A stretch of 64,000 bases of DNA from Anaerofustis sp. (GCF_019420015.1 NZ_JAHZIA010000027.1:8944-72943), one strand, 5' to 3'. Counted from the first letter of the stretch, positions 8,329-17,577 are shown. The notes: generated by a model from the letters alone, not told the origin. A program made the numbers and translations.

Positions 8329-10686
8329 ATGTTTTTATTTGAAATCGCAATTATATCCATAATAGTTGGACTGATCAGAAAAGGAAGTATAAAGAACTTT
8401 TTTATCGGAGGAGTCAGAGGTTGGTACATATTCCTTGTATCCATAGTACTCTTCATGTCTCAAAAAATATTGGCACTTGCGGGAGTAAGCGCACTTAACG
8501 ATTACGCTTTTTGGATAACGATAGTAGCTTACATACTTCTATTCTTTGGTTTATTCTTAAACCTTGAAGGTATATGGGTCTATGCTTTGCTTATAGGGGC
8601 TTTAATGAACTTCGTTATTTTGGTTTTAAACGGAGGTCTGATGCCTGTAAGTGAATCTGCTTTAAGTATCGCAGGGCTCGGAAACGCAACCGGTGCATAT
8701 ATGACAAAATTTGCATCAACAATGGCCGTTGCAAATGATTCAACTATTTTCCTTTGGAAATATCTCGGAGCAATAATACCTTTACCTCTTCCATCAATTC
8801 TTGGCGAAGTATTAACTCCGGGAACCGTAATAATGGCTATATCTTCATTTGGATTTATACAAAGTGTAATGACTACAGAGTATATGGATGAAGATGAATA
8901 TGAAAAATACATGAAAGAATTAAGCAGTGATGACAAAAAAGAAAGTCCTCTTTTAGATGATATATCAAGAATAAAAGAAGACAAAGATAATAAAAATGAT
9001 ATTTCTGATGACAACGATATAGACTACACCAATATCAATGAAGATGACAATTCATTGCTTGATAACGACTCAAATGAAGATTCTTTTGAAGAAGCACAAG
9101 AAAAAGAACTTGTAGAAAATGCAGCAGAAGAACAAGATTTCTTTGCCGATTTTGAATTGGACGACTTAAATGAAGAAGATCCTGAAAGTGAAGAAAATAT
9201 CGAAGATTTATCTCTAATTCAAGAAGAAGGCTCAAAACTTGAAGACGAAGACCTTTTAAAAGAATTAGAAGACGAATTCAACGAAGGCGAAGAAGAGTTG
9301 TTTAATGAAGAAGATGAACCTGACAATCTTCTTGACGAAGCAATAAATGAAGAAGAATTAACTTCAGAAGAAGACGAAGAAGAAATTCAAGAAGAAGTTG
9401 AAGATATACCGGAAGAAGAAAAAGATGAAGATGACATTATAGAAAATATTGCCCCAATAGCAGCAGGAGCGGGAATTGCAGCCGCAGGAATTGCTATGGC
9501 AGATAAAGAAGAAGATGATAAAAACGAAAAAGAACCGGATTTGGAAGACTTATTAACAGAAGCTTTAGGCGACGATGAAGACGATGAGGATATAGAAGAA
9601 CTTTTAAACGAACTCAGAAACTTATCTATGGAAGACGAACTTGAGTCTGAAGAAGCTGAAGTTGATTATGAAGAAATAGAAGAAAACGAAGAATCTTCTG
9701 ATGAAGGAATCGATTATGACTTCTTTGAAGACGAAAATGACGATGAAATAAACGAAGAAGTTACAACGAAAGACCTACAAGAAGCTGAAGAATACGAAGA
9801 CGAAGACAGTGAAACTGAAGAAATCATATCAAAAGATGATGATGAAGAATATGAAGAACTTACCGAGGAATCGTTCCAAACTCCAGAAAGTCATATAAAG
9901 GATGCAAAAGAAATCCTCAAAAAAGTAGGAAATACAAAATCAGAAAAACTCTCTGATCCAATAAATCCAATGCCTGATGTGGATGTTGAAAGTCCTTTCA
10001 TTATCGCAGATGGAAGAATTGTCGAAAATCCTTATTATAAATTCAAAAAAGGCGGTACTTCCAGAAGAGAGCAAGTAATAGCTTCTCCAGAAATAGACGA
10101 TAACGGAATTTATGTTATGAGTGGAGGCGGACTTGCAAAGGTAAAAGAAGGAAAAGTTGAACCACAAATACCTAAAGAAGAACAAAGGAAAAATCCGGTA
10201 AGAAAATCAAACATACCGAATATGACATCAACACCGGGATTTGATCAAAATCAGGAAGAAGAGTTTACGACAATAACAAAAAAAACTTCAGACAAACAAC
10301 AATCAAGCGATATGTCACAATTCAAACCTTTAGGTTATAAAGAAAATGTAAGAAAAACAGCAGTTCAAAGCGAACCTTACACACCTATGAATAATTATGA
10401 TATCAATAATGAAATACCGATGACTCAAAAAAGAGAAAACCCTATAAACTCACAACAAACAAATAATGATGTTTACGAAAGAGAATCAAAGATGACAATC
10501 GTCAATGATTCTTCTACGGGAAGAACGGTACAAAAAGATTATAATTATCCAAAAGAACAAGTTGTACAAACATACAGAGAACCGGTTATTGATTCCGAAG
10601 GAAAAGAAGTCATGAATCCATACGAAAAGGTTGAAATGAAAATCGGTGATGTGGAAATAAAATTCTGGAAAAAAGATAATCAATAA
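8329..10686 (+). CDS. DUF5317 membrane protein with very long acidic tail
   Basis: The 785-residue protein has an N-terminal membrane domain (about 1-180, five or six helices, ending near SSFGFIQSVMTTEY) that carries the DUF5317 motif NGGLMPVS. About 330 residues of Asp/Glu-dominated low-complexity sequence follow. They are interrupted once by a Gly/Ala-rich hydrophobic segment, NIAPIAAGAGIAAAGIAMAD, at nucleotides 9442-9501. The last ~250 residues are mixed, Lys/Asn/Gln-rich and probably disordered. Typical DUF5317 proteins are only the membrane part. ATG 8329 is chosen over TTG 8323 because AAAGGA sits seven bases before it. The function is unknown; the tail could bind cations or basic proteins. 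Confidence 0.8.
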   Translation: MFLFEIAIISIIVGLIRKGSIKNFFIGGVRGWYIFLVSIVLFMSQKILALAGVSALNDYAFWITIVAYILLFFGLFLNLEGIWVYALLIGALMNFVILVLNGGLMPVSESALSIAGLGNATGAYMTKFASTMAVANDSTIFLWKYLGAIIPLPLPSILGEVLTPGTVIMAISSFGFIQSVMTTEYMDEDEYEKYMKELSSDDKKESPLLDDISRIKEDKDNKNDISDDNDIDYTNINEDDNSLLDNDSNEDSFEEAQEKELVENAAEEQDFFADFELDDLNEEDPESEENIEDLSLIQEEGSKLEDEDLLKELEDEFNEGEEELFNEEDEPDNLLDEAINEEELTSEEDEEEIQEEVEDIPEEEKDEDDIIENIAPIAAGAGIAAAGIAMADKEEDDKNEKEPDLEDLLTEALGDDEDDEDIEELLNELRNLSMEDELESEEAEVDYEEIEENEESSDEGIDYDFFEDENDDEINEEVTTKDLQEAEEYEDEDSETEEIISKDDDEEYEELTEESFQTPESHIKDAKEILKKVGNTKSEKLSDPINPMPDVDVESPFIIADGRIVENPYYKFKKGGTSRREQVIASPEIDDNGIYVMSGGGLAKVKEGKVEPQIPKEEQRKNPVRKSNIPNMTSTPGFDQNQEEEFTTITKKTSDKQQSSDMSQFKPLGYKENVRKTAVQSEPYTPMNNYDINNEIPMTQKRENPINSQQTNNDVYERESKMTIVNDSSTGRTVQKDYNYPKEQVVQTYREPVIDSEGKEVMNPYEKVEMKIGDVEIKFWKKDNQ

Positions 10687-10691
10687 AAATC

Positions 10692-10725
10692 ATAACCGCG
10701 GAAATATTTTCCGTGGTTATTTTTA
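10692..10725 (+). terminator. Terminator after the DUF5317 gene
   Basis: A 13-bp stem with one G-T pair (10692-10704 with 10708-10720) is followed by TTTTT. It lies only 14 bases before the next start codon, so part of the transcription may read through into tcdA. Confidence 0.75.
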
Positions 10726-10738
10726 TAAGGAGCATAAA

Positions 10739-11413
10739 ATGAGATTTTATAAGAACGAACTTCTTATAGGAAAAGAAAACACCGAAAAACTCCAAAACAA
10801 AAGCGTCATTATAATCGGTTGCGGAGGAGTCGGAGGGTTTTGTGCTGAAGCAATAGCAAGAAGCGGAATATACAATATAACGATAGTTGATAACGATAAA
10901 GTTGAAATAACGAACTTAAACAGGCAAATTATCGCTTTAAATTCAACCGTAGGAAAATATAAAGTCGATATATTAAAAGAGCGAATAATGGATATAAACC
11001 CGAATGCGAAAGTAACAAAAATAAACTCGTTTTTGGACAAAAGCAATATAGATAATATTGTATCAAAAGAATATGATTATGTAATAGATGCAATAGATTC
11101 AATGAGCAGCAAAATTGATTTAATAGACTACTGTTATAAAAACGATATAAACATAATTTCTGCTATGGGAATGGGAAATAAATTATCTCCCGAAAATATT
11201 ATAATAGATGATATATATAATACTTCCTACTGTCCTATGGCAAAAATAATCAGAAAAGAATTAAAAAAGAGAAATATAAAAAAATTAAATGTATGTTATT
11301 CGAAAAACGAAGTGGATAAAAAGTTAAAAACACCTTCAAGTATGATATTTGCCCCGAGTATATGCGGCATTACCATGGCATATAAAGTAATAAAAGATCT
11401 AACGGAACAATAA
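10739..11413 (+). CDS. tcdA: tRNA threonylcarbamoyladenosine dehydratase (TcdA/CsdL, ThiF family)
   Basis: This E1-like adenylating enzyme of 224 residues should convert t6A37 of tRNAs to the cyclic ct6A form with ATP. The glycine-rich nucleotide loop [19 protein letters not shown] spans about residues 24-42. The acidic-Arg motif [14 protein letters not shown] follows, and [12 protein letters not shown] matches the TcdA pattern. It is a little shorter than the E. coli protein (268) because the C-terminal extension is reduced. The start has an ATAAGGAG site. It is followed by ung after 13 bases, so the two genes probably share a message. Confidence 0.88.
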   Translation: MRFYKNELLIGKENTEKLQNKSVIIIGCGGVGGFCAEAIARSGIYNITIVDNDKVEITNLNRQIIALNSTVGKYKVDILKERIMDINPNAKVTKINSFLDKSNIDNIVSKEYDYVIDAIDSMSSKIDLIDYCYKNDINIISAMGMGNKLSPENIIIDDIYNTSYCPMAKIIRKELKKRNIKKLNVCYSKNEVDKKLKTPSSMIFAPSICGITMAYKVIKDLTEQ

Positions 11414-11426
11414 AGGAGAATGTATT

Positions 11427-12098
11427 ATGGCTGTTGAATTTAAAAATGATTGGCAGGAAATATTAAAAGGAGAATTTGACAAAGAATATTATAAAGAAAT
11501 CCGAAAAAAACTGGTATATGAATACAGACACCACAAAGTATATCCTGATATGTATGACATATTCAACGCTTTGCATTATACATCATATAAAGACACAAAA
11601 ATATGCATTATAGGTCAAGATCCTTATCACGGCGAAGGACAGGCTCATGGACTTTCTTTTTCCGTAAGAGAAGGTGTTCAGCCTCCCCCATCACTTTTGA
11701 ACATATATAAGGAACTGGAAGACGACTTGGGAATAGAAAAACCTAAAACGGGATGTTTGGTACCATGGGCAAAACAAGGTGTTCTGCTTTTAAATGCAGT
11801 TCTTACGGTACGTGCAAACCAAGCAGCAAGCCACAGAAGTTTGGGATGGGAAGAATTTACAGACACTATAATCAAACTTTTAAACGAAAGAGAAAAACCC
11901 CTTGTATTTATTTTATGGGGAAATTTTGCGATTTCAAAAAAAACATTGATTACAAATCCGAATCATTTGATTCTTACAAGTCCTCATCCAAGTCCACTTT
12001 CCGCAAACAGAGGCTTTTTCGGAAGCAAACCATTTTCAAAAGCAAACGAGTTTTTAAAGCAGACAGGACAAACACCTATTGATTTTTCTCTTAAATAA
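11427..12098 (+). CDS. ung: Uracil-DNA glycosylase, family 1
   Basis: A 223-residue family 1 UDG that removes uracil from DNA and starts base excision repair. The water-activating motif [18 protein letters not shown] (about residues 62-79) holds the catalytic Asp, and the minor-groove loop HPSPLSA is near residue 190. The length matches the family. A GGAG site precedes the ATG. It lies directly after tcdA and 72 bases before the lepB start, which has its own promoter. Confidence 0.96.
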   Translation: MAVEFKNDWQEILKGEFDKEYYKEIRKKLVYEYRHHKVYPDMYDIFNALHYTSYKDTKICIIGQDPYHGEGQAHGLSFSVREGVQPPPSLLNIYKELEDDLGIEKPKTGCLVPWAKQGVLLLNAVLTVRANQAASHRSLGWEEFTDTIIKLLNEREKPLVFILWGNFAISKKTLITNPNHLILTSPHPSPLSANRGFFGSKPFSKANEFLKQTGQTPIDFSLK

Positions 12099-12111
12099 TA
12101 TATAAAAACTA

Positions 12112-12140
12112 TTTACAAATAACAAATATGACAGTATATT
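12112..12140 (+). promoter_or_regulatory. Promoter for lepB
   Basis: TTTACA (12112-12117), a 17-base spacer and TATATT (12135-12140) lie 30 bases before the lepB start. Confidence 0.5.
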
Positions 12141-12170
12141 ATAGTAAGACAAAAATTATAGGAGATGAAT

Positions 12171-12689
12171 ATGAGAAACAGCACAAAAGAAATTTTCAGC
12201 TGGATATTTACCATATTTATAGCGATAATACTCGCATTACTGATAAGAACATTCATATGCGAGCCCGTAATGGTAAAACAAACCAGTATGTATCCAACTT
12301 TGAACGACTCGGATAAAGTTCTTGCCAGCAAAATATCTTATATAATATCAGCCCCTGAATTTCAAGATATTGCCGTCGTAAAAATAGATGAAAACAATGA
12401 CTATGTCAAAAGAGTAATAGGACTTCCGGGAGACAGCGTAGAAATAAAGAATTCAAAAGTATATGTAAACGGTGAAGAAATACAAGAACCTTACATATCG
12501 GAAGAACTGACCTACAACGACTATCCCCTTACCGTTGTACCCGAAAATCAATACTTTGTTTTGGGAGATAACAGACCGAATTCAAAAGACAGCAGGGATA
12601 ATGAAATAGGAATGATTTCCAGGGAACAGTTTAAAGCCAAAATAGTCTTTAGAATACTTCCTTTCAGCAGTTTTGGAAAGATAAAATAA
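12171..12689 (+). CDS. lepB: Type I signal peptidase
   Basis: The membrane-anchored serine protease (172 residues) removes signal peptides from exported preproteins. One N-terminal helix (about 9-29) is followed by the catalytic domain, with Ser39 in KQTSMYPTL and general-base Lys80 in DYVKRVIGLPGD. Box E is GDNRPNSKDSR. Its short, single-helix form is typical of Bacillota. An ATG at 12165 abuts the AGGAG site with no spacing, so the ATG at 12171, six bases on, is the likely start. It has its own promoter and terminator. Confidence 0.94.
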   Translation: MRNSTKEIFSWIFTIFIAIILALLIRTFICEPVMVKQTSMYPTLNDSDKVLASKISYIISAPEFQDIAVVKIDENNDYVKRVIGLPGDSVEIKNSKVYVNGEEIQEPYISEELTYNDYPLTVVPENQYFVLGDNRPNSKDSRDNEIGMISREQFKAKIVFRILPFSSFGKIK

Positions 12690-12715
12690 AAAGAACCTCT
12701 AAAGGTTCTTTTTAT
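12688..12715 (+). terminator. Bidirectional terminator after lepB
   Basis: AAGAACCT (12691-12698) pairs with AGGTTCTT (12703-12710), flanked by A- and T-runs. It overlaps the stop codons of lepB and of the convergent metallo-hydrolase gene. Confidence 0.8.
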
Positions 12716-13494
12716 TTTATAGTCATATCTTCTCCCGGTTTTGTAAAGAAATCCATCGGAGGAAGTTCTCTTTCATATTTTTTATATACTCTGAAAGTAT
12801 TATATAGCCAATTCCCCTTATCCAACTCCTTATTAGGTAAATGTATGATAATAACTCTTCTCGGATTTAATTTATTTATAATTTCTCTTCCTGCTCTTAA
12901 GGCTATATAAGGAAAAGGCGCCAATAAAACATCAATATCTCTTTTGAACATATCCGCATCTTCAAAATTTTCAATAACAGGAGCGCTATCCCCCAAATGA
13001 AGGAAAGTTTTACCTCCGAATTCAAAATAATAAGAGAAGTTTTCAACATCATTATAATTTTTACCGTCATGCTGTATGGATATAACCTCAAATGAAATAT
13101 CTTTTATTCTTGCCATAATCGAATCCGAAAAAGGAATCTCAAACTCATGAACCTGAGACACTATTATAGGGTCAAAATTAGCTGCTTCTTTTAATCTTTC
13201 CATAACAGTAAAAGTACAAATCAACTGGGTAAGTCTGTTATTCTTAAGTATCTCACATACACTTGTTGCATCAAAATGCTCTGCATGATGATGAGTAAAC
13301 AACATAACATCTATTTTATCATACGGAGCAATTCCATTTATCATTTTATTCAGTGTACTTTTATCCACACTGAAATAAGGAGGAATATCTTTAACATGAA
13401 CTCCGTCTATAAGTATCTTTTTCCCTTTATTCTCCAGTAACACACCGGAATTTGCTATATATTCTAAGGTCACATTTTTTTTACCAAATGCCAT
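12712..13494 (-). CDS. Metallo-beta-lactamase-fold hydrolase (UlaG-like)
   Basis: The 260-residue protein belongs to the broad MBL-fold metal-dependent hydrolases. The metal motif THHHAEHFD (about residues 66-74) gives the HxHxDH-like site, although Glu replaces the usual Asp position. Later ligands are likely the HDGKNYND, LGDSAP and IIHLPN segments. The family includes UlaG-type lactonases and RNA-processing-like enzymes, and I cannot name the substrate. Start at ATG 13494 because GAGGTG lies seven bases before it; the open frame extends 21 codons further without a ribosome site. It is a single gene with its own promoter. Confidence 0.82.
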   Translation of the reverse strand: MAFGKKNVTLEYIANSGVLLENKGKKILIDGVHVKDIPPYFSVDKSTLNKMINGIAPYDKIDVMLFTHHHAEHFDATSVCEILKNNRLTQLICTFTVMERLKEAANFDPIIVSQVHEFEIPFSDSIMARIKDISFEVISIQHDGKNYNDVENFSYYFEFGGKTFLHLGDSAPVIENFEDADMFKRDIDVLLAPFPYIALRAGREIINKLNPRRVIIIHLPNKELDKGNWLYNTFRVYKKYERELPPMDFFTKPGEDMTIK

Positions 13495-13560
13495 ATAAAC
13501 ACCTCTGCTTTTATAATTTAACATTTTAATTATACATTTTTTTTTATATTTTAACAAGTT

Positions 13561-13589
13561 AATATAATTTGTTTTTAATAATTTGTCAA
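13561..13589 (-). promoter_or_regulatory. Promoter for the MBL-fold gene
   Basis: On the minus strand TTGACA (13589-13584), a 17-base spacer and TATATT (13566-13561) give a start about 60 bases before the ATG. Confidence 0.55.
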
Positions 13590-13663
13590 TAATTATTTAA
13601 TTTAATTAGATTATTATGTTGAAATAGACTATAATATATTATAAGGGATAAAACTCCTTTAAA

Positions 13664-13739
13664 TGTGACTTATGTAAAAGCATATAGCTTTAAACACTGC
13701 AATAAACGAATTAAATACATACAAATATAATAAGTCACA
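13664..13739 (+). ncRNA. Possible structured RNA or operator: 10-bp inverted repeat around a 56-base insert
   Basis: TGTGACTTAT (13664-13673) is the exact reverse complement of ATAAGTCACA (13730-13739). The insert contains a smaller hairpin, AAAGC-atata-GCTTT. A TATAAT at 13630-13635 could start a transcript just upstream. It matches no riboswitch class that I can recognise. Two distant protein-binding half-sites are an equally good reading. Confidence 0.3.
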
Positions 13740-13782
13740 ATATATATTTATTTAAAATTGATTTTCCAGAGGTTGGATGTTT

Positions 13783-13812
13783 TTGATATTTATTAATCTG
13801 TTTGTCTAAAAT
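13783..13812 (+). promoter_or_regulatory. Promoter for the DUF4342/two-component operon
   Basis: TTGATA (13783-13788), an 18-base spacer and TAAAAT (13807-13812) predict a leader of about 85 bases before the ATG at 13905. Confidence 0.4.
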
Positions 13813-13904
13813 TATAATTAAGCAATGAATAAAAATCTATTAAAATAATTATAGTTAACAGTCAAACTCCTAAAATATTATATATTAAAAAAGGAATAAA
13901 ACAT

Positions 13905-14399
13905 ATGAAACTTGATGAAGATAAAATTGAAATGCTGAGATACGAAACCGGCAGAGATTACGGTTTTTGCGAAAAGGCACTTATACGCTCCAGGAATAAT
14001 TACGATAAAGCATTGGAATATATAGAAAACTACGATGACAGATATTTTATAAGATTATATAAACATATAGTGGCAATCAGTTTCGGAGAAAAAAGCTATA
14101 GATTCAGGATTAACAGTATGGATGAAAACATAATGGATATACCTCTTTTGATTCCTGTAATATTATGTCTGATAATTCCAATACCCTCAATTTTCATAGC
14201 ACTTCTCATGATTTTGATTATGATTACCAATTCTTCTATTACCCTTGATGTAATAAACAGTGAAGATGTATTCATCCCCATAAAGAAAAGAGAGAAAATC
14301 AAGAAAAAAAACAATAAAGCAAACAAAAGTAAAACATCAATCGGTCATACAAAAATAATAAAGGATGACGAAGGCTTTAATATAATAGACATTATATAA
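13905..14399 (+). CDS. DUF4342 protein with UBA-like N-terminus
   Basis: The 164-residue protein has an N-terminal UBA/TS-N-like helical region (about 1-45: IEMLRYETGRDYGFCEKAL), a beta segment (50-75) with the KHIVAISFGEKSYRFRIN pattern typical of DUF4342, a hydrophobic helix or hairpin (about 83-110) and a Lys-rich cytoplasmic-type tail. The function is unknown. It starts with an AAAAGGA site and ends 13 bases before a response regulator gene, so it is the first gene of a three-gene operon with a two-component system. That context suggests a role tied to membrane sensing, by inference only. Confidence 0.8.
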   Translation: MKLDEDKIEMLRYETGRDYGFCEKALIRSRNNYDKALEYIENYDDRYFIRLYKHIVAISFGEKSYRFRINSMDENIMDIPLLIPVILCLIIPIPSIFIALLMILIMITNSSITLDVINSEDVFIPIKKREKIKKKNNKANKSKTSIGHTKIIKDDEGFNIIDII

Positions 14400-14412
14400 A
14401 TCGGAGGATAAC

Positions 14413-15114
14413 ATGAAAGAGATACTACTTATAGAAGACGAAGTCAAAATAGCAAGATTTCTTCAACTGGAACTAACCCATGAAGGTTACAATTTAACTA
14501 TAGCAATAGAAGGAAGAGACGGGCTTATAAAAGCTATGGATGACAAATATGACCTTATTATTTTGGATTTAATGCTTCCTAATTTAAGCGGAATAGAAAT
14601 ATGCAGAAGGTTAAGAGCAAACAATATTTCTACACCGATAATAATGCTTACGGCAAAATCAGACGTTTCTGATAAAGTAATGGGGCTGGATATAGGTGCA
14701 GATGACTACATGACAAAACCATTCGCAATAGAAGAACTTCTTGCAAGAATAAGAAAGATATTATCAAGAAAAATCGCAAGCGAAGAAATAAGAGAACGTG
14801 AAGCAATTATCAAAGCAGGGAAAATAACACTCGATAAAAATACATATACTGCTCACTACGAAAATGAAGAAATATCCCTTACAAAAAAAGAATTTGAACT
14901 TTTGGAATACCTGATGATAAATAAAAATATAGTCCTTACCAGAGAACAAATAGTAAGCAACGTTTGGGGATATGATTACGAATCAGAAACAAATGTCACA
15001 GACGTTTATATAAGATATTTAAGAAGTAAAATAGATCAAAAATACGATACTCATTATATAAGAACGGTAAGAGGAATAGGATATCAATTTAAAGATGAGG
15101 AAGAAGAAAAATAA
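14413..15114 (+). CDS. OmpR/PhoB-family response regulator
   Basis: The 233-residue protein has a receiver domain (about 1-118) with the acidic pocket EDE near residue 8, the phosphoacceptor Asp in LIILDLMLP (about 53), and Lys in TKPFA. A winged-helix DNA-binding domain follows (about 135-230), with EFELLEYLMINKN and VRGIGYQF. It is phosphorylated by the adjacent kinase, with which it overlaps by 20 bases, so translation is coupled. A CGGAGGA site precedes the ATG. The regulon cannot be read from this window; the downstream serine acetyltransferase may be co-transcribed. Confidence 0.93.
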   Translation: MKEILLIEDEVKIARFLQLELTHEGYNLTIAIEGRDGLIKAMDDKYDLIILDLMLPNLSGIEICRRLRANNISTPIIMLTAKSDVSDKVMGLDIGADDYMTKPFAIEELLARIRKILSRKIASEEIREREAIIKAGKITLDKNTYTAHYENEEISLTKKEFELLEYLMINKNIVLTREQIVSNVWGYDYESETNVTDVYIRYLRSKIDQKYDTHYIRTVRGIGYQFKDEEEEK

Positions 15115-16531
15115 TTCAAATTCAAATATCCATAAAAAAAAGATAAAGGTAAAAGGAACCAAAAGCATAAAGCAAAAAACAGCGCTTTGGTATACTTACC
15201 TTTATCTTTTAATTGCATTGATTGCAGTATTGGTACTAAGCATAACCATTTTAAAAACCGCTTATAAGAACGTATATAAAGAAAACAGCAAAATAAACAA
15301 AAGTATGACGCAAATATTACAAAACGGAAACTTTGAAGATACGGAATATATAAAAAGAAATATTTACAATATAGAAAAAACTTATGACGAATCCGTAATT
15401 TCTCTTATAAACACAAACGGAGACTACTATTTACTCGATGATAACAAAAATATCGAAGAATATATAAAGGGATTAAAAGAAAACGTGCTGTTTGAAATTT
15501 TCCCAAGATTATCTTTACTGAACAAGGGATATCTGGTAAGCAGCCGGGATATAAATGCAAACTCTCAGGTATATAAGCTCCTCATATTCTACCCCGCAGG
15601 ACCTTTGATAAATACTTTGATGATAATTTTGCCACCGATAAGCATAGTTTTGAGTCTGGGAGCTTTTATGATTCTGATACTGGGCAGAATGAAATTAGGG
15701 AAAATACTCGCCCCTATTAATCAAATGAGCAGAACAACAAGAAAAATAACCGCTGAAAATTTAGATTTAAGACTGGATGTATCAGAAGCAGAGTATGAAC
15801 TAAAAGAACTGGCAAAAACAACCAATGAAATGATAGATTCCTTCCAGGAAGCGTACGAAAAGCAAGAGCAATTCGTCTCAGACGTTTCACACGAGCTCAG
15901 AACGCCTATATCCGTAATTTCCGGATACGGAAATATGTTGAAACGTTGGGGTAAAAAAGACGAAGATATTCTAAATGAAAGCGTAGATTCAATTATATTT
16001 GAAGCAGAAAATATGAAAGAACTAGTAAACAGATTGCTATTTTTGGCAAAATATGACAAAAATAGTCTTCATTATAACTTTGAAAGAATGAATCTTACAG
16101 AATCCCTTAACCTGATAATAAAAGACTTCAGTGTAACACACCCGGATGTAACTATACTTCATAATATTCAAGATAACATATTCATTATGGGGGATGAATT
16201 CAGAATAATAGAAGTAGTAAGAATTTTTATAGATAATGCAATAAAATATTCTAATAATAACATTACATTAAAAATAAATTTACAAAAACAAGAAAATAAT
16301 GCTATACTAACTATTAAAGATAATGGTATAGGAATAAAAGAAGAAGATTTAAAAAATATATTCTACAGATTTTACAGGAGCGACAAATCCAGAAACAAAG
16401 AAACAGGCGGAATGGGACTCGGACTTAGTATAGCAAAAGCCATTATCTTGGATCATAAAGGTAAAATAAGAGTCAGAACAAAAGAAAATGTAGGAAGTGA
16501 ATTTTCAATTACATTACCTTTAGTAAAATAA
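15095..16531 (+). CDS. HAMP-containing sensor histidine kinase
   Basis: The 478-residue membrane kinase has two helices (about 33-55 and 172-197) flanking a ~115-residue external sensor domain, a HAMP linker (198-250), a HisKA domain with phosphoacceptor His266 in VSDVSHELRTP, and a HATPase_c domain with N-box IDNAIKYS, DNGIGI and GLGLSIAKA. The N-terminus before helix 1 is unusually Lys-rich. It overlaps the response regulator gene by 20 bases and forms a cognate pair with it. No sensed signal can be deduced. Confidence 0.94.
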   Translation: MRKKKNNSNSNIHKKKIKVKGTKSIKQKTALWYTYLYLLIALIAVLVLSITILKTAYKNVYKENSKINKSMTQILQNGNFEDTEYIKRNIYNIEKTYDESVISLINTNGDYYLLDDNKNIEEYIKGLKENVLFEIFPRLSLLNKGYLVSSRDINANSQVYKLLIFYPAGPLINTLMIILPPISIVLSLGAFMILILGRMKLGKILAPINQMSRTTRKITAENLDLRLDVSEAEYELKELAKTTNEMIDSFQEAYEKQEQFVSDVSHELRTPISVISGYGNMLKRWGKKDEDILNESVDSIIFEAENMKELVNRLLFLAKYDKNSLHYNFERMNLTESLNLIIKDFSVTHPDVTILHNIQDNIFIMGDEFRIIEVVRIFIDNAIKYSNNNITLKINLQKQENNAILTIKDNGIGIKEEDLKNIFYRFYRSDKSRNKETGGMGLGLSIAKAIILDHKGKIRVRTKENVGSEFSITLPLVK

Positions 16532-16548
16532 TATAAAGGAGATTCAAT

Positions 16549-17472
16549 ATGAGCAGTATGAAACAATGGCTTGAAACAAGAAGCAAAGAAATTTCCGGAC
16601 AGGTAGTTGATATAAACCAAAAAGAATTGACCGACGAGGGTATAAGCGGATTCGGAACAAAAATAAGAGTAAATGAAATAATAGAAAATTTACAAGCCGG
16701 ATTATTCCCTACAATATACGAAAAAGATCTTGATAACAAAGAATTTATAAACATTTATGTAAGAAAAAGATTAAATACGGCCGCAATGGAGCTAAACAGC
16801 ATTATAAGAGAAGTTTTTATAAATATGTGTGATAATGAAAATAAGGATAAAAAAAATTGCAATAAATGCAAAACCAAAGCGGACAATGCAACAATAAGCT
16901 TTATGGAAAGTATTCCTAAAGTAAGAGAATATCTTTCAACAGACATTATTGCCGCATATAACGGAGATCCTGCGGCAATGAGCATAGAAGAAATTTTGCT
17001 GAGCTATCCTTATTTGGAAGCTGTAACCATTCAAAGACTTGCACATGAATTGTTTTTGCTTAAAGTTCCTTTAATTCCGAGAATCATGACAGAATATGCT
17101 CATACAAAAACAGGTATCGACATACATCCTGGTGCAAAAATAGGGAAATATTTCTTTATCGATCATGCAACCGGAGTTGTTATAGGAGAAACCTGCGAAA
17201 TAGGAAATAATGTAAAACTATATCAAGGGGTGACTCTTGGAGCAAAAAGCTTTGAACTTGATGATGACGGAAATCCCGTAAAAGGAGTAAAAAGACACCC
17301 CAATATTGAAGATAACGTGATTATATATTCGGGCGCTACAATCTTAGGAGGAAACACAACCGTCGGAGAAGGCTCAATAATAGGCGGTAATGTTTGGCTG
17401 ACCAAAAGCGTACCAAAAAATTCACGGGTTTACAACAATACTCCGGATAATTTAATAGAAGTGGCAAAATAA
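16549..17472 (+). CDS. epsC: Serine O-acetyltransferase, EpsC type
   Basis: The 307-residue enzyme should make O-acetylserine from serine and acetyl-CoA, the first step of cysteine synthesis. An alpha-helical N-terminal half precedes a left-handed beta-helix with HPGAKIGKYFFIDHATGVVI and the CoA-site loop QGVTLGAKS. It is the longer EpsC form found in anaerobes, which carries an N-terminal extension compared with CysE. That extension contains CNKCK, a possible metal-binding pair. AAAGGAG precedes the ATG. It follows the kinase gene by 17 bases and may be the last gene of that operon. Confidence 0.9.
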   Translation: MSSMKQWLETRSKEISGQVVDINQKELTDEGISGFGTKIRVNEIIENLQAGLFPTIYEKDLDNKEFINIYVRKRLNTAAMELNSIIREVFINMCDNENKDKKNCNKCKTKADNATISFMESIPKVREYLSTDIIAAYNGDPAAMSIEEILLSYPYLEAVTIQRLAHELFLLKVPLIPRIMTEYAHTKTGIDIHPGAKIGKYFFIDHATGVVIGETCEIGNNVKLYQGVTLGAKSFELDDDGNPVKGVKRHPNIEDNVIIYSGATILGGNTTVGEGSIIGGNVWLTKSVPKNSRVYNNTPDNLIEVAK

Positions 17473-17498
17473 AAAGACCTTTTTAAAAGGTCTTTTTT
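17471..17498 (+). terminator. Terminator after epsC
   Basis: A 13-bp stem AAAAAGACCTTTT / AAAAGGTCTTTTT, followed by a T-rich tract, lies directly after the stop. Confidence 0.85.
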
Positions 17499-17577
17499 AT
17501 TTGATTATTTATTCCGTTTATTTTTATGAAAAATGGAAAAAATAGTATAAAAATAAAATGAAAAGGAGATAAAAAAT

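Larger units (their letters stand above)
13495..13904. other. Divergent intergenic region with promoters and a spaced inverted repeat
   Basis: This 410-bp stretch lacks genes. It holds the leftward promoter at 13561-13589, a TATAAT box at 13630-13635, the 10-bp inverted repeat TGTGACTTAT / ATAAGTCACA (13664-13673 and 13730-13739) with internal hairpins, and a rightward promoter at 13783-13812. Confidence 0.6.

Noticed and set aside
11753..12082. Open frame of 109 codons inside ung
   Set aside because: It overlaps a clear uracil-DNA glycosylase in another frame, and its Ser/Lys/Phe-rich peptide shows no family. A frame shadow.
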